This document shows, in pieces, positions 37,201 to 45,682 of a stretch of 64,000 nucleotides of DNA. The stretch is taken from assembly GCF_013450155.1 (NCBI RefSeq), contig NZ_JACCKD010000002.1:548531-612530 (forward strand), written 5' to 3'. The DNA is from Haloechinothrix aidingensis. Its GTDB lineage: Bacteria > Actinomycetota > Actinomycetes > Mycobacteriales > Pseudonocardiaceae. The notes below the pieces were generated by a model. The model was not told the DNA's origin. It did no database searches and was given only the letters and a program-made list of their open reading frames with translations. The position numbers were made by a program, and so were the translations under genes. Within the stretch, counting starts at the first letter, position 1; the number at the start of each line of letters is the position of its first letter.

Positions 37201-37596
37201 ATGACCACCACCGAGAATCTTCCCGCCCTCCGCCCGGTTACGGACATCATCGAGGCGTGGTCGCGCAACGACGCCGCCGCATTCGCGGCCGTGTTCACCG
37301 AGGACGCGACCATGGCGCTGCCCGGGTCCTACGCGAAGGGACAGCACGAGATCGAGGCCTTCATGGCGGCAGGCTACGCCGGGCCCTATCGCGGCTCGCG
37401 GGTGACCGGCACGCCCGTCGACGTCCGCCAGCTCAGCGATGACCTCGCGATCATCGTGACGGAAGGCGGTGTGCTCCTGCCGGGCGAGACCGAGGTCGCC
37501 GCCGAGCGTGCGGTCAGGGCCACCTGGGTGGTCGTCCGGCAGCCGGGAGGCGGCTGGCGCATCGCCGCGTACCACAACGCACCGGCCAACAGCTGA
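37201..37596 (+). CDS. SgcJ/EcaC-like NTF2-fold protein
   Basis: A 131-aa SnoaL/NTF2-like protein. VTDIIEAWSRNDAAAFAAVFTEDATMALPG opens the cone-shaped fold (residues 13-42, split here by helix and strand), followed by a KGQHEIEAFM helix and the final strands ATWVVVRQPGGGWRIAAYHN. It fits the SgcJ/EcaC family, conserved in nine-membered enediyne clusters, whose exact reaction is unsettled. It stands alone between two terminators with AAGGGA 8 nt before its ATG, so it is probably a monocistronic gene. Confidence 0.88.
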   Translation: MTTTENLPALRPVTDIIEAWSRNDAAAFAAVFTEDATMALPGSYAKGQHEIEAFMAAGYAGPYRGSRVTGTPVDVRQLSDDLAIIVTEGGVLLPGETEVAAERAVRATWVVVRQPGGGWRIAAYHNAPANS

Positions 37597-37598
37597 CC

Positions 37599-37625
37599 CC
37601 ACCAGCACGGCCGCCGTGCCGGTGG
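37599..37625 (+). terminator. Hairpin after the SgcJ-like gene
   Basis: ccaccagcacgg (37599-37610) pairs with ccgtgccggtgg (37614-37625), one mismatch, 3-nt loop, directly after the stop at 37596. Confidence 0.6.
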
Positions 37626-37738
37626 TGCGGAGCCGGTCCGGTGACCACGGGCCACCACACCACCGGCGCGGTGGCGTCCGGAACGTCCGGCGAAGCCCGA
37701 ACCCGCCGGTATCGTCGCGGCGGGCCGGGTGCTGACTC

Positions 37739-37772
37739 GACACACCTCGGCACACGACACACCTCGGCACAC
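37739..37772. repeat. Perfect 17-bp tandem duplication
   Basis: gacacacctcggcacac occurs at 37739-37755 and again at 37756-37772 without a gap, in the non-coding space between two convergent genes. Probably replication slippage; no function suggested. Confidence 0.8.
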
Positions 37773-37826
37773 GGGGAGTTCCGTGAGCCGCCAGACCGCG
37801 CGGGCCGACCGCCCAAAAACCGAAAA

Positions 37827-37862
37827 CACGGGTGGTGAGCAGCACCGTGCTCACCACCCGTG
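37827..37862 (-). terminator. Rho-independent terminator of the TIGR03084-like gene
   Basis: On the reverse strand a perfect 15-bp stem (37862-37848 with 37841-37827, 6-nt loop) is followed by ttttcggttttt. It lies 21 nt after the stop of the leftward gene ending at 37883. Confidence 0.9.
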
Positions 37863-37882
37863 CGGGACTGGCCCGGATCGCG

Positions 37883-38683
37883 CTACCGGGGGATGTGCGC
37901 GAACTGGCCCGGGCTCCGGCCCGGTCCGGCCGGCCCCCGGTACGCCTGCGCGATACCCAACCAGTGGTCGGCCTGCGCGCCGGTCGCCGTCAGCGCCAGG
38001 TCGTCGCGATGCCTGCGCCTGGTCACCAGCAAGCAGAAGTCGACGGCGTCACCGGTGATCCGCTCGCTCGACTCCGCGGGACCGAATGTCCACACCGCAC
38101 CGGAGGGCGCGGTGAGCTCGAAACGGAACTCGACGTCCGGAGGGGTCAGGCCCCGAGCCTGATACCCGAACTCCCAGGTTCGTACGGCGAACCCGACGAT
38201 ATGCCCGATCCGGTCGGTGCGTTCCCGCCGCACCCCGAGCGCGTCCGCGATGTCCTGTCCGTGACCGAACAGCTCCATCATCCCCGCGCATGCCAGCACC
38301 GCAGGCGGCAGCGGGTTGACAAGCCAGGGAACCGGCTGGTCCTGCGGCACGGCCGCGAGCGCGGTGATGCCCCGGTCGCGTTCGGCACGCCACCGATCGA
38401 GCAGCGTTCCCGCAGGCAGGTCGACGTACTCGGCGAGCGCGGAGTTCACTGCCGCGTCGAAATCGCCACCGAGCTGCGACATCTGGCCCCTGAAGCTCTC
38501 GGGATCCGATGCGGCCAGCCCTGCGATGCGGAAGATGAAAGCCAGGTGTCCGATCTGGTGGGCGATCGACCACCCCGGTGCCGGGGTGGCGAGCGTCCAC
38601 GTGGCCGGGTGGATGTCGGCCACCATCTTGTCCACCTCCTGCCCCTCGGCTGCCAGGTCGGAGATGACGTCCTCTAGCTCCAT
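37883..38683 (-). CDS. TIGR03084/DinB-like metal-binding protein
   Basis: A 266-aa protein with a DinB-type four-helix bundle of the mycothiol-dependent maleylpyruvate-isomerase superfamily. ATWTLATPAPGWSIAHQIGHLAFI near residues 30-53 matches the TIGR03084 signature (W-x-x-x-x-P-A-x-G-W-x-x-x-x-Q-I-G-H-L). His in IGHL and later His in FGHGQDIADALG are metal-ligand candidates. Such enzymes use mycothiol or another thiol; here a role in detoxifying a reactive enediyne or electrophile is possible but unproven. The start is ATG 38683 with AGAGGA 10 nt upstream, or GTG at 38686. Confidence 0.82.
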   Translation of the reverse strand: MELEDVISDLAAEGQEVDKMVADIHPATWTLATPAPGWSIAHQIGHLAFIFRIAGLAASDPESFRGQMSQLGGDFDAAVNSALAEYVDLPAGTLLDRWRAERDRGITALAAVPQDQPVPWLVNPLPPAVLACAGMMELFGHGQDIADALGVRRERTDRIGHIVGFAVRTWEFGYQARGLTPPDVEFRFELTAPSGAVWTFGPAESSERITGDAVDFCLLVTRRRHRDDLALTATGAQADHWLGIAQAYRGPAGPGRSPGQFAHIPR

Positions 38684-38796
38684 CACGTATCGTTCCTCTC
38701 GTCGGGAATGCGGGCTCGGGCGACGGTAGGCGCACTCCGGACCGCCCAGTACGGACCCGCGTCGCGCGAACGGCGCCCGAGCACACGTCGGCTTCG

Positions 38797-39858
38797 CTAA
38801 CCTCCAGCATGGCCCGCGGGCGAACCGTCGTCTTCTCTCGCCGTGCTGGGTCCCAACCACGCACCGACCCGGCGTGCGGCCGCCATGCTGGCCCACGCGG
38901 TCACCTCGACCAGTTCCCGGTCACTGCCGTTGCGGTCCCGGAATTCCTCGATCACGGCGCCGTCCACCTGGTACGGCGCCATCGCGGTCAGCAGGGCGAG
39001 CCGGGCGGCGGGCCGGTCCTCCGCGGCCAGCGACGACGCCGCCGACGCCACCCACGCACGGCTCGGCCCGGGAGGCTCGCCGGCCCAGGCGGCCAGCTCC
39101 GTCTCCACGACCGCGCGCACGGCAGCCGGGACGGATCGCTGCCCGGCCATCCCGATTGCCGCGCACGCTCGCGCCAGAGCCGTAGCGACGCCGTGCTCCC
39201 GTGCGCTCCAGGACAGCTCGCCGGGTAGGTCCGCGGCGGGCAGCAGGCGCAGCGGTGCTCCCGACCGGATCCGCTTCCTTTCCGCGGGGCGCATGAACCG
39301 GCCGAGTAACCGCCGCGCGTGCCCGCGTGCCACCTCCGGCACCTCCACCGGTATCGGGGAGTCGGCGAGGAAGACGGTCACCATGCGGTTCAGGTACTGG
39401 AACGTCACCACCACCCCGGCGAGCTCGGCGAGCTGGTCGCGCGGGAACGGCGGGTGATCGCGCGGACAGCGTCGCTGCTCCGCGCATTCCCTTGCCCATC
39501 CCGCCAGAGCATCGCCCTCCGCCGCCGACGGCAGGCTGTCCCGTGTCGCGCTGTGTACATCCACGCAGTACGGGCACCGGTTGCCTTCCGACACGGCGGC
39601 GGCCACCGTCTCCTTGGCAGCCCGCCCGGCGCGGCCGTCCACGAGCAGCGTCTCGCGCAGCATCAGCCAGCAGGCCGCGAGGACGTCCGGCGCGGGAGAA
39701 TGCAGGGTGACCGGCGGCGCCAGCATGCCGAAGTCGCGCTCGACCTGCCGGTACACCTCGGCCACACGGCCACGCGCCGCACCGGGAGCCACCGGTGTGA
39801 CGTGGTGTACCTGTGCCTGCGATCTCCGCAGTGCTGCCCGGACAAGCTTGCGGGTCAT
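38797..39858 (-). CDS. AhpD/carboxymuconolactone-decarboxylase-like protein
   Basis: A 353-aa helical protein containing the AhpD-type redox motif: Cys95 and Cys98 in RCPYCVDVH with His102, inside the helix NRCPYCVDVHSATRDSL. The N-terminal half is a CMD domain; the C-terminal half appears to be a second, degenerate all-alpha repeat without a CxxC. Such proteins are peroxide-reducing or thiol-exchange enzymes, which could protect against radical or oxidative damage. GGGAGG lies 5-6 nt before the ATG at 39858. It is separated by 113 bp from the next leftward gene. Confidence 0.82.
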   Translation of the reverse strand: MTRKLVRAALRRSQAQVHHVTPVAPGAARGRVAEVYRQVERDFGMLAPPVTLHSPAPDVLAACWLMLRETLLVDGRAGRAAKETVAAAVSEGNRCPYCVDVHSATRDSLPSAAEGDALAGWARECAEQRRCPRDHPPFPRDQLAELAGVVVTFQYLNRMVTVFLADSPIPVEVPEVARGHARRLLGRFMRPAERKRIRSGAPLRLLPAADLPGELSWSAREHGVATALARACAAIGMAGQRSVPAAVRAVVETELAAWAGEPPGPSRAWVASAASSLAAEDRPAARLALLTAMAPYQVDGAVIEEFRDRNGSDRELVEVTAWASMAAARRVGAWLGPSTAREDDGSPAGHAGG

Positions 39859-39941
39859 CGACACCTCCCGGATATCGCTGGAGATCCGCTAGCTACGTGA
39901 CGTCCCGGCCGGCTCCCCGCCCCGCGGGTACGGCCCGGCCG

Positions 39942-41594
39942 TCAGCGCTCGCCCGAGCCTACGGTCACCGGCACGGATCCGCCCGCGCCGCCGTCCGCAC
40001 CAGGGACGGGCGCCCCGTAGGAGACGTCGATCCCGCGCTCCCGAGCGGCGTCGACGATCCCTGGCATGGCACGTTCGGCGAGCGCCGCGATGGTCATAGC
40101 CGGGTTCACCGTGAGCGCACCCGGCACCGCGGAACCGTCGGTGACGAAGATGCCGGCATGGTCGCGGAGCTCGTGACGATCGTCCAGCGCCGAGGTCCGG
40201 GGGTCATCGCCGATCCGGCAGGACGCCAACGGGTGCACCGTGTACGCGCCGACCAGGTCGTTCGTCCACGGAGCTACCTCGGCCAGGCCGTCACGCTCCA
40301 GGATGTCCTTCACGTCCGCGTCCGCTTGCGCCCAACCGTGCAGCGTGTTCGGTGTCGGCTCGTAGCTCAGCGGGCCGCGGCCCAGCATCTGCTGCGATAT
40401 GCGGAACGCGTTGCCGGTAGGCGGTGGCGGGCCGAACACGCCCTCGTTGTCGTCCTCGGTCATCAGGAAGACGGTCAGCCAGGAACGCCACCGCTCGAGC
40501 ATCTCCTTCTTCTCCGGGCCGAACCACGCCGGGTCGTCCAGTCCGGGGACCTGTGCCAGGATCGTGCCGAGCCCTGGCGGGAAGTACAGCTGCTCGAGCG
40601 AGTACCTGGAGAACTCCGGCAGCGTACCGTCGAGACGGTCCCAGCTCGCCACCGTCGGTCCCTTGCCGATCTGGTTGGCCTCGTAGGCGATGCCGTCGCC
40701 CCGCGTCAGCCCGAGCACATCGCGCACCCGATCCTCGTTGAGCACGGCGGTGTTGAGCCGCTCCCCGTTGCCGGAGAAGTACTTGCCGACCGCGGGCGGC
40801 ATCGCGCCGAGCTCCGGTTCGGACCGTTGCAGGATCACCGGGGTGGCCCCGGCACCGGCCGCGAGCACGACGAGCTTCGCGTCGATGGTCCCGTCGCCAG
40901 TGTGCACCCGGTAGTCCTCGCCGTCGACGCGGTTGTAGTGCACGCGGTAGCCGCCGTCGGCCGTCCTGGACAGCTGCTGCACCTCGTGCAGCGGCCGGAT
41001 CTCGGCACCGTGCGCGACGGCGCCGGGCAGGTAGTTGAACAGCAGCGACCGCTTGGCGTCGAACCGGCAGCCCGCCATCATCCAGTTGCAATTGGTGCAC
41101 AGGTCGTTGTCGATGGCGACGGGCAGAGGGTTCGCGGTGCGGCCGGCGTGGTGGCACGCCGCTGCCCACAACCCGCCCGCGTAGCTCACATCCGGCCAGC
41201 CCTGCTTGCTCACCGGCATGGCCTCGGCCACCCGGTCGTACCAGGGGTCGAGGGCGTCACGGTCGATCGTGGACGGCCACATCCGGTGCCCCACACTACC
41301 GTGACGTTCGAACACGAAGCGCGGCGCGCGGGGCATCGCCGCGAAGTACACGACGCTGCCACCGCCCACGCAGTTGCCACCGAGCACGCTCATGCCGTCA
41401 CCGACGACGAAGTCGAACGCGCGGGTGTAGGAGGAGCCGAGGAGGAAGTCGTGCTCGAAGTCCTTGCCCTCCAGCCACGGCCCGCGTTCGAGCACCACGA
41501 CCCGAGCGCCACCGGCCGCGAGGTAGTATGCCGCGATCGCGCCGCCGAACCCGCTGCCGACGACCAGCACGTCGGTACTCTCGACACTGCTCAT
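39942..41594 (-). CDS. GMC-family FAD oxidoreductase (enediyne E9-like)
   Basis: A 550-aa glucose-methanol-choline oxidoreductase. The N-terminal FAD motif VVGSGFGGAIAAY is at residues 10-22 with VVVLERGPW. VLGGNCVGGGSVVY near residue 72 and a cysteine-containing segment NDLCTNCNWMMAGC near 170 follow. The catalytic His lies in YTVHPLASCRIG and the C-terminal flavin motif is TVNPAMTIAALAERA. A GMC oxidoreductase of this type (E9) is conserved in nine-membered enediyne clusters, where its step is still undefined. Its ATG overlaps the stop of the preceding gene (ATGA), so the two proteins are probably made together. Confidence 0.92.
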   Translation of the reverse strand: MSSVESTDVLVVGSGFGGAIAAYYLAAGGARVVVLERGPWLEGKDFEHDFLLGSSYTRAFDFVVGDGMSVLGGNCVGGGSVVYFAAMPRAPRFVFERHGSVGHRMWPSTIDRDALDPWYDRVAEAMPVSKQGWPDVSYAGGLWAAACHHAGRTANPLPVAIDNDLCTNCNWMMAGCRFDAKRSLLFNYLPGAVAHGAEIRPLHEVQQLSRTADGGYRVHYNRVDGEDYRVHTGDGTIDAKLVVLAAGAGATPVILQRSEPELGAMPPAVGKYFSGNGERLNTAVLNEDRVRDVLGLTRGDGIAYEANQIGKGPTVASWDRLDGTLPEFSRYSLEQLYFPPGLGTILAQVPGLDDPAWFGPEKKEMLERWRSWLTVFLMTEDDNEGVFGPPPPTGNAFRISQQMLGRGPLSYEPTPNTLHGWAQADADVKDILERDGLAEVAPWTNDLVGAYTVHPLASCRIGDDPRTSALDDRHELRDHAGIFVTDGSAVPGALTVNPAMTIAALAERAMPGIVDAARERGIDVSYGAPVPGADGGAGGSVPVTVGSGER

Positions 41595-42178
41595 GTCGGG
41601 CTCCCTGAAGGGGTCGTGTCCGGATGGACGTCGGCGAGCTCGCGGCCGTAGGTGTGCTCGGGGAAGCGCCACAGCCCGTCCTCGTCCGGATCGGCGAGCC
41701 CCATCGCACGCAGGCCCGGGTGGCGGGCGGCCATGGCGTCTGCCGTGGGCAGGTGGGCGGCACTGTCGAAGGCCATGTTGCAGAACAGCGCGAGGCTCAC
41801 CCAGATGTCCTTCTCCGGATGCCCGGGGGTGGTGAGCCGGTGCACCAGGTCCCGCCGGTACGCGTACGGCAACGCGACGAATGACGGCATCGCCTCGCCG
41901 GTCGCCAGGCCGTGCTCGGAGGCGTAGGCGAGCGCGTGCTCGTTCAGCGCCCGGGATGCGTCCGCCAGCCCGGCTGTCACCCCGGTCGCAGGGGTATACA
42001 GCAGTTCGAGCGCGCCTGCTGCCACTGCCCCGTCGCTTCCGGAGACTCCAGCCACCGCCGTGTCACCCGGCCGGCGTTTCGCCCCGGGAACGATCGTATC
42101 GGCGAAGGCTTCCAGCGTCATCGTCGTGGGGTCGTCGTCCTGTGCATCTGGTCGCACGACCATGTCCTCCCATCCCAT
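41591..42178 (-). CDS. DUF5987-like partner of the GMC oxidoreductase (enediyne E8-like)
   Basis: A 195-aa soluble protein that resembles the small subunits accompanying GMC dehydrogenases: TLEAFADTIVPGAKRRPGD (residues 21-39) recalls gluconate-dehydrogenase subunit 3-type proteins, and a family now called DUF5987 sits beside the E9 oxidoreductase in enediyne clusters. No twin-arginine signal is visible, unlike the periplasmic gluconate enzymes. It overlaps the GMC gene by 4 nt. The start is uncertain: ATG 42178 or ATG 42163; both have poorly spaced ribosome sites. Confidence 0.75.
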   Translation of the reverse strand: MGWEDMVVRPDAQDDDPTTMTLEAFADTIVPGAKRRPGDTAVAGVSGSDGAVAAGALELLYTPATGVTAGLADASRALNEHALAYASEHGLATGEAMPSFVALPYAYRRDLVHRLTTPGHPEKDIWVSLALFCNMAFDSAAHLPTADAMAARHPGLRAMGLADPDEDGLWRFPEHTYGRELADVHPDTTPSGSPT

Positions 42179-42266
42179 GAGGGATCCTGCCGCGGGATCC
42201 CGGTACGCGTGTGCCTGATCCGATCCTCCGGGATAGATCCGGCCGAACGCGCCTTCTCGCTTGCCA

Positions 42267-43628
42267 CTACGAAGCCGCGCGTACCGTCATGGGCAGGCCG
42301 TCCCGGATCCGCAGGGACAGCATCGGCTCGGGCACCACACTAGTTCCAGCCACTGTGGATAGATCGAGATCCCGTGTGATCATTGCCAGGGCGAGGGTAG
42401 CCTCCATCAGCCCGAGGTGGCTGCCGACGCAGAACCGGGGACCGGCCCCGAACGGGATGTGGGCGTAGCGTGCTCTGTTCGCCGTACGATCCGGGGCGAA
42501 ACGCTCCGGGTCGAACCTCTCCGGATCCGCCCAGAAATCCGGATGGCGATGCAGTGTGTACGGGCATACGAGCACATCCGAGCCTGCCGGTACGGCATAG
42601 CCGCCCACCTCGTCGTCCGCCCGTGACCGGCGTGCCAGTATCCAGACGGGCGGGTACAGGCGCATGACCTCTTGCAAGACCATGGACGTGTACGTCATCC
42701 GGGGAACGTCCTCCAACACCGGCAGCCGGTCACCGAGCACACCGGCCACCTCGGAACGTATTCCCTCCCGGACATCCGGATGCTCGTCGAGCAGGTACAG
42801 CGACCATCCCAGGGTGGCGGCCGTCGTCTCGTGCCCGGCAAGCAGCAGCGTGACCAGTTCGTCCCGCAACCGCCGCCGACCGACGGCGCGATCGCCTTCC
42901 TGCCTTGTGGACAGGATGAGGCGACTCAGCAGGTCATCGGCGTCCTCGCGCAGGTTCGCTTCCCGTTCGCGCACGAGGTGGTCGACGATTCCCTGCAGGT
43001 CAGCACGCGCGCGCCGGAAGCGTAGCTGTCTCGGCAGCGGCAGCCAGTGCGGAACGGCACCCATCGACTCCATCTCGAACATCGCCTGGTCCTGTACGGC
43101 CTCGAACGAGCCGGCGAGCGAGTCGAACGCGCCGAGATCCGCGTCGAGCAGGGTGCGGCCGAGCACACCGAGGGTGTAGGAGGTCGTCTCCGCCACGACG
43201 TCCACCGGATCACCTCCCTCGGCTGAGCGCAGCCTCGCGACGAGCTTCGCCGCTTCCTCGGCGATGGCTCCCACCTGACCGGCGATGCGCTTGTGCTGGA
43301 ACACCGGTTGGATCGTCCTTCGCTGCTTGCGCCACAGCTCGCCTTCGCTGGTCAGCAAGCCGTCGCCGAGGGCACGCCGTGCCTGGATATAGCCGATGCC
43401 CTTGGCGTAGTTCGCCGCGTTGTCGGCCAGGATGTACTTGGCATGCTCCGGGTGGTTGAACAGGTAGAGTGTCTTCGGGCCGATACGCAGCCGGGACGCG
43501 TCCCCGTAGCGCTGCGCCGCCGAGGACAGCAGTCCGAGCCGGTCCCCTGCCAGCTTCTGCAGCAAGCCGAGGGTAGCCCGCCGTGGTGGGCCCGGTGGGA
43601 CGCGCCTACTGCCGGTAGCGGTTCTCAT
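42267..43628 (-). CDS. Cytochrome P450, CYP4/CYP102-like (enediyne E7-like)
   Basis: A 453-aa P450, longer than the other two and with eukaryote-like wording. The N-terminal PPGPP hinge motif is at residues 11-15, and LITEGEL-like segments appear as LLTSEGELWRKQRRTIQPVF. The I-helix is LLLAGHETTAATL, ExxR is in QEVMRLYPPVW, and the heme loop FGAGPRFCVG holds Cys400. A P450 of this class (SgcE7/NcsE7) is a conserved warhead gene in nine-membered enediynes. The ATG overlaps the DUF1702 stop by 4 nt (ATGA), so it belongs to the leftward operon starting with the two DUF1702 genes. Confidence 0.92.
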   Translation of the reverse strand: MRTATGSRRVPPGPPRRATLGLLQKLAGDRLGLLSSAAQRYGDASRLRIGPKTLYLFNHPEHAKYILADNAANYAKGIGYIQARRALGDGLLTSEGELWRKQRRTIQPVFQHKRIAGQVGAIAEEAAKLVARLRSAEGGDPVDVVAETTSYTLGVLGRTLLDADLGAFDSLAGSFEAVQDQAMFEMESMGAVPHWLPLPRQLRFRRARADLQGIVDHLVREREANLREDADDLLSRLILSTRQEGDRAVGRRRLRDELVTLLLAGHETTAATLGWSLYLLDEHPDVREGIRSEVAGVLGDRLPVLEDVPRMTYTSMVLQEVMRLYPPVWILARRSRADDEVGGYAVPAGSDVLVCPYTLHRHPDFWADPERFDPERFAPDRTANRARYAHIPFGAGPRFCVGSHLGLMEATLALAMITRDLDLSTVAGTSVVPEPMLSLRIRDGLPMTVRAAS

Positions 43629-44620
43629 CGTCCCGCTCCCTTCGCCGCGGCGAACTCCGTGGCGATTCGCCTGCGCCAGATCTCGTAGGCCGGTTCGGCC
43701 GGATCGCCGGACCGGCCGGATGCCTCCTCGGGGCCCGGCTGAGCGGTATCGGAAACCCGGACCGCCTCGTCCGGTGTCATGCCGCAGAACACGTCCGTCG
43801 CGACCCCGGTGTGCGGGACCACCAGCCCCGCGCGTGCGCGCGCCTTGGCAGCGAACGCCGACGCCTGGGCGAGAAAGTGCCGGTAGGGCTCCGCGCGTTC
43901 CCGGAGCGCCCGGAGTTCCGCCCCGGAGGCGCCGCCCGCGTAGGTAGCGGCCAGCGCCGCCCCGCTGTACAGGTCACATCGCCGGGGCTCGGCGAAGCGC
44001 TCGATCATCATCGCGACCCGGTCGGCATCCGTCCCGCCGACGAACCACAGGGCACGCCCGATCCCCTGGTCCACCGCGCGGTCCACGTACGGCCGGTACC
44101 GCCCCTCCGGCCACGAGATGCTGGGCCGCACGTGCCGGTGCACGTACGTGCCGGTATGGAAGTAGGCCTGGTGGAACCCGTAACCGTCCAGCACGAGCCA
44201 GCGAAGCAACGGGTCGAGCGCGGACAGGTCGGGCCAGCGGAACCGCGGCAGCCGGGCGAGTGCCCAGCCGATCCCGACGTAGGCCATGTAGATGTGATCG
44301 CCGCCGCGCCCGGCAAGGAGGCCGGCCGTCCTGCGGCCCCTGCTGAACGGCAATGCGTCGATGACCGCGCAGGCCATCGCGGCCCCTTCGTAGGCGAACC
44401 CGCGGAAGCGTTCCGGCTGGGCCTCCAGCACCTCTTCCGCCTCGGCGGGAGAGCGGGCCTCGGCCGCGCAGGCGTAGCCCGTCAGGAACGAGCGGCCGAC
44501 CGTTTCCAGCAACTCGCGTGACTCGGCGGACTTCACATGGAACCCGCGTACGGCCACGCTCGTCGCGGAGACATGCGGGGTCAGCGCTCGGCGTCGCAAC
44601 GCCCGAAGAACAGTGGACAC
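43625..44620 (-). CDS. DUF1702 enediyne-associated protein, copy 2
   Basis: A 331-aa protein of the DUF1702 family that is common in enediyne clusters. Shared landmarks with the next gene are RFRGFAYEGAAMACAVIDAL near residue 74, a YVGIGWALARLPR segment, VLDGYGFHQAYFHT, VDQGIGRALWFVGG and a C-terminal YEIWRRRIATEF. Mostly alpha-helical, no signal peptide. The biochemical role is unknown. GTG start with GGAGG 8 nt upstream. It begins 44 bp after copy 1 and is coupled to the P450 gene. Confidence 0.88.
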   Translation of the reverse strand: MSTVLRALRRRALTPHVSATSVAVRGFHVKSAESRELLETVGRSFLTGYACAAEARSPAEAEEVLEAQPERFRGFAYEGAAMACAVIDALPFSRGRRTAGLLAGRGGDHIYMAYVGIGWALARLPRFRWPDLSALDPLLRWLVLDGYGFHQAYFHTGTYVHRHVRPSISWPEGRYRPYVDRAVDQGIGRALWFVGGTDADRVAMMIERFAEPRRCDLYSGAALAATYAGGASGAELRALRERAEPYRHFLAQASAFAAKARARAGLVVPHTGVATDVFCGMTPDEAVRVSDTAQPGPEEASGRSGDPAEPAYEIWRRRIATEFAAAKGAGR

Positions 44621-44664
44621 GATGCGCTCCTCCGGTACTCGTCGGATCGGGCTGTGGCACCCGG

Positions 44665-45645
44665 CTAATCGAGACGGGCGCGGATACGCCCCCGCCAGAG
44701 TTCGTATGCGGGCACCTCGCCACCGGCGGCGGTGTCGCCTTCCGCGACGCCGGCCCGGTCGGCGATGGCAGCCGCGTCGGTGACGGAGAGCTCGGCGAGT
44801 GCTGTCGTCGCGAGCTCCGTATGGCTGGGAACGAACCCGGCGTAGGACCGCGCCTTCGCCGCGAACACCGCGCCCAACGCAACCTCGGCGATGTGCTCAC
44901 CGGAGAGCACACGAAGCTTCGCCAGATCGTCCGGGGAGGCGCCACCGGCGAACGTCGCCGCGAGTCCGATCCCGCTGAACAGGTCGGCGTGCCGGTGCGC
45001 GGCGAACCGCTCGACCGCGGCCGCGCTCTCCTCGACGTTCGCGCCGTGCACGAACCACAACGCCCGCCCGATACCCTGGTCCACCGCTCGCAAGAAGTAG
45101 CCCGGCGCGCCATCCCAGCTATACGGCGTCGGCACGTACTGCTCGTCGACCCACCTACGGGTATCGAAGAACGCCCGGTCGAAGCCGTACCCGTCGACCG
45201 CGAGCCAGCTCATCGTGGGGTAGTACGGCGACCCCGTCAGGTCGGGGAGCACGTTCTTCCACAGCACTCTCGGCAGCCGGGCCATCGCGAAGCCGATACC
45301 GATGTAGGTCAGGAAGATATGCGGGTGGGCTGGACCGCGTAGCAGGTCACGCGTCCTCGTCCCGCGACCGCCCCGAAGGGCGTCGAGGATGGTGAACGCC
45401 ATCGTCACGCCCTCGTACGCGAAACCGCGGAACTCCGCATCGATCACGTTCAGCCTGTATTCGATCTCGGCCGGATCGTCACCCCCCATACCCCACTCGA
45501 ACCCGCATACCACCGACTGCGCTATCGACTCGAGCCGGGAAACCTCCGCCCCGTTGGCGGCGGGGAATCCTCGCTCTTCGAAAGTCACTTCGGATAGAGA
45601 GGGTGCGAGTAATCGGTTTCTCAGGAATCCCAGCGCTGTTGGCAT
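44665..45645 (-). CDS. DUF1702 enediyne-associated protein, copy 1
   Basis: A 326-aa paralogue of the downstream DUF1702 protein. EFRGFAYEGVTMAFTILDAL, YIGIGFAMARLPR, LAVDGYGFDRAFFDT, AVDQGIGRALWFVHG and YELWRGRIRARL align with copy 2 along its full length, at roughly half identity in the conserved blocks. Divergent tandem copies suggest an obligate heteromeric complex rather than redundancy (inference). It is the first gene of the leftward enediyne accessory operon and is followed upstream by the AraC-type regulator on the same strand, 37 bp away. Confidence 0.88.
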   Translation of the reverse strand: MPTALGFLRNRLLAPSLSEVTFEERGFPAANGAEVSRLESIAQSVVCGFEWGMGGDDPAEIEYRLNVIDAEFRGFAYEGVTMAFTILDALRGGRGTRTRDLLRGPAHPHIFLTYIGIGFAMARLPRVLWKNVLPDLTGSPYYPTMSWLAVDGYGFDRAFFDTRRWVDEQYVPTPYSWDGAPGYFLRAVDQGIGRALWFVHGANVEESAAAVERFAAHRHADLFSGIGLAATFAGGASPDDLAKLRVLSGEHIAEVALGAVFAAKARSYAGFVPSHTELATTALAELSVTDAAAIADRAGVAEGDTAAGGEVPAYELWRGRIRARLD

Positions 45646-45682
45646 CTCTTCCGTCCTGCCTGGCCGGTGGCTATACGGGTAC

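Noticed and set aside
38809-39900. Forward-strand frames in the AhpD-like region
   Set aside because: Shadows of the reverse-strand AhpD-like gene, which has the CxxC motif and a good ribosome site.
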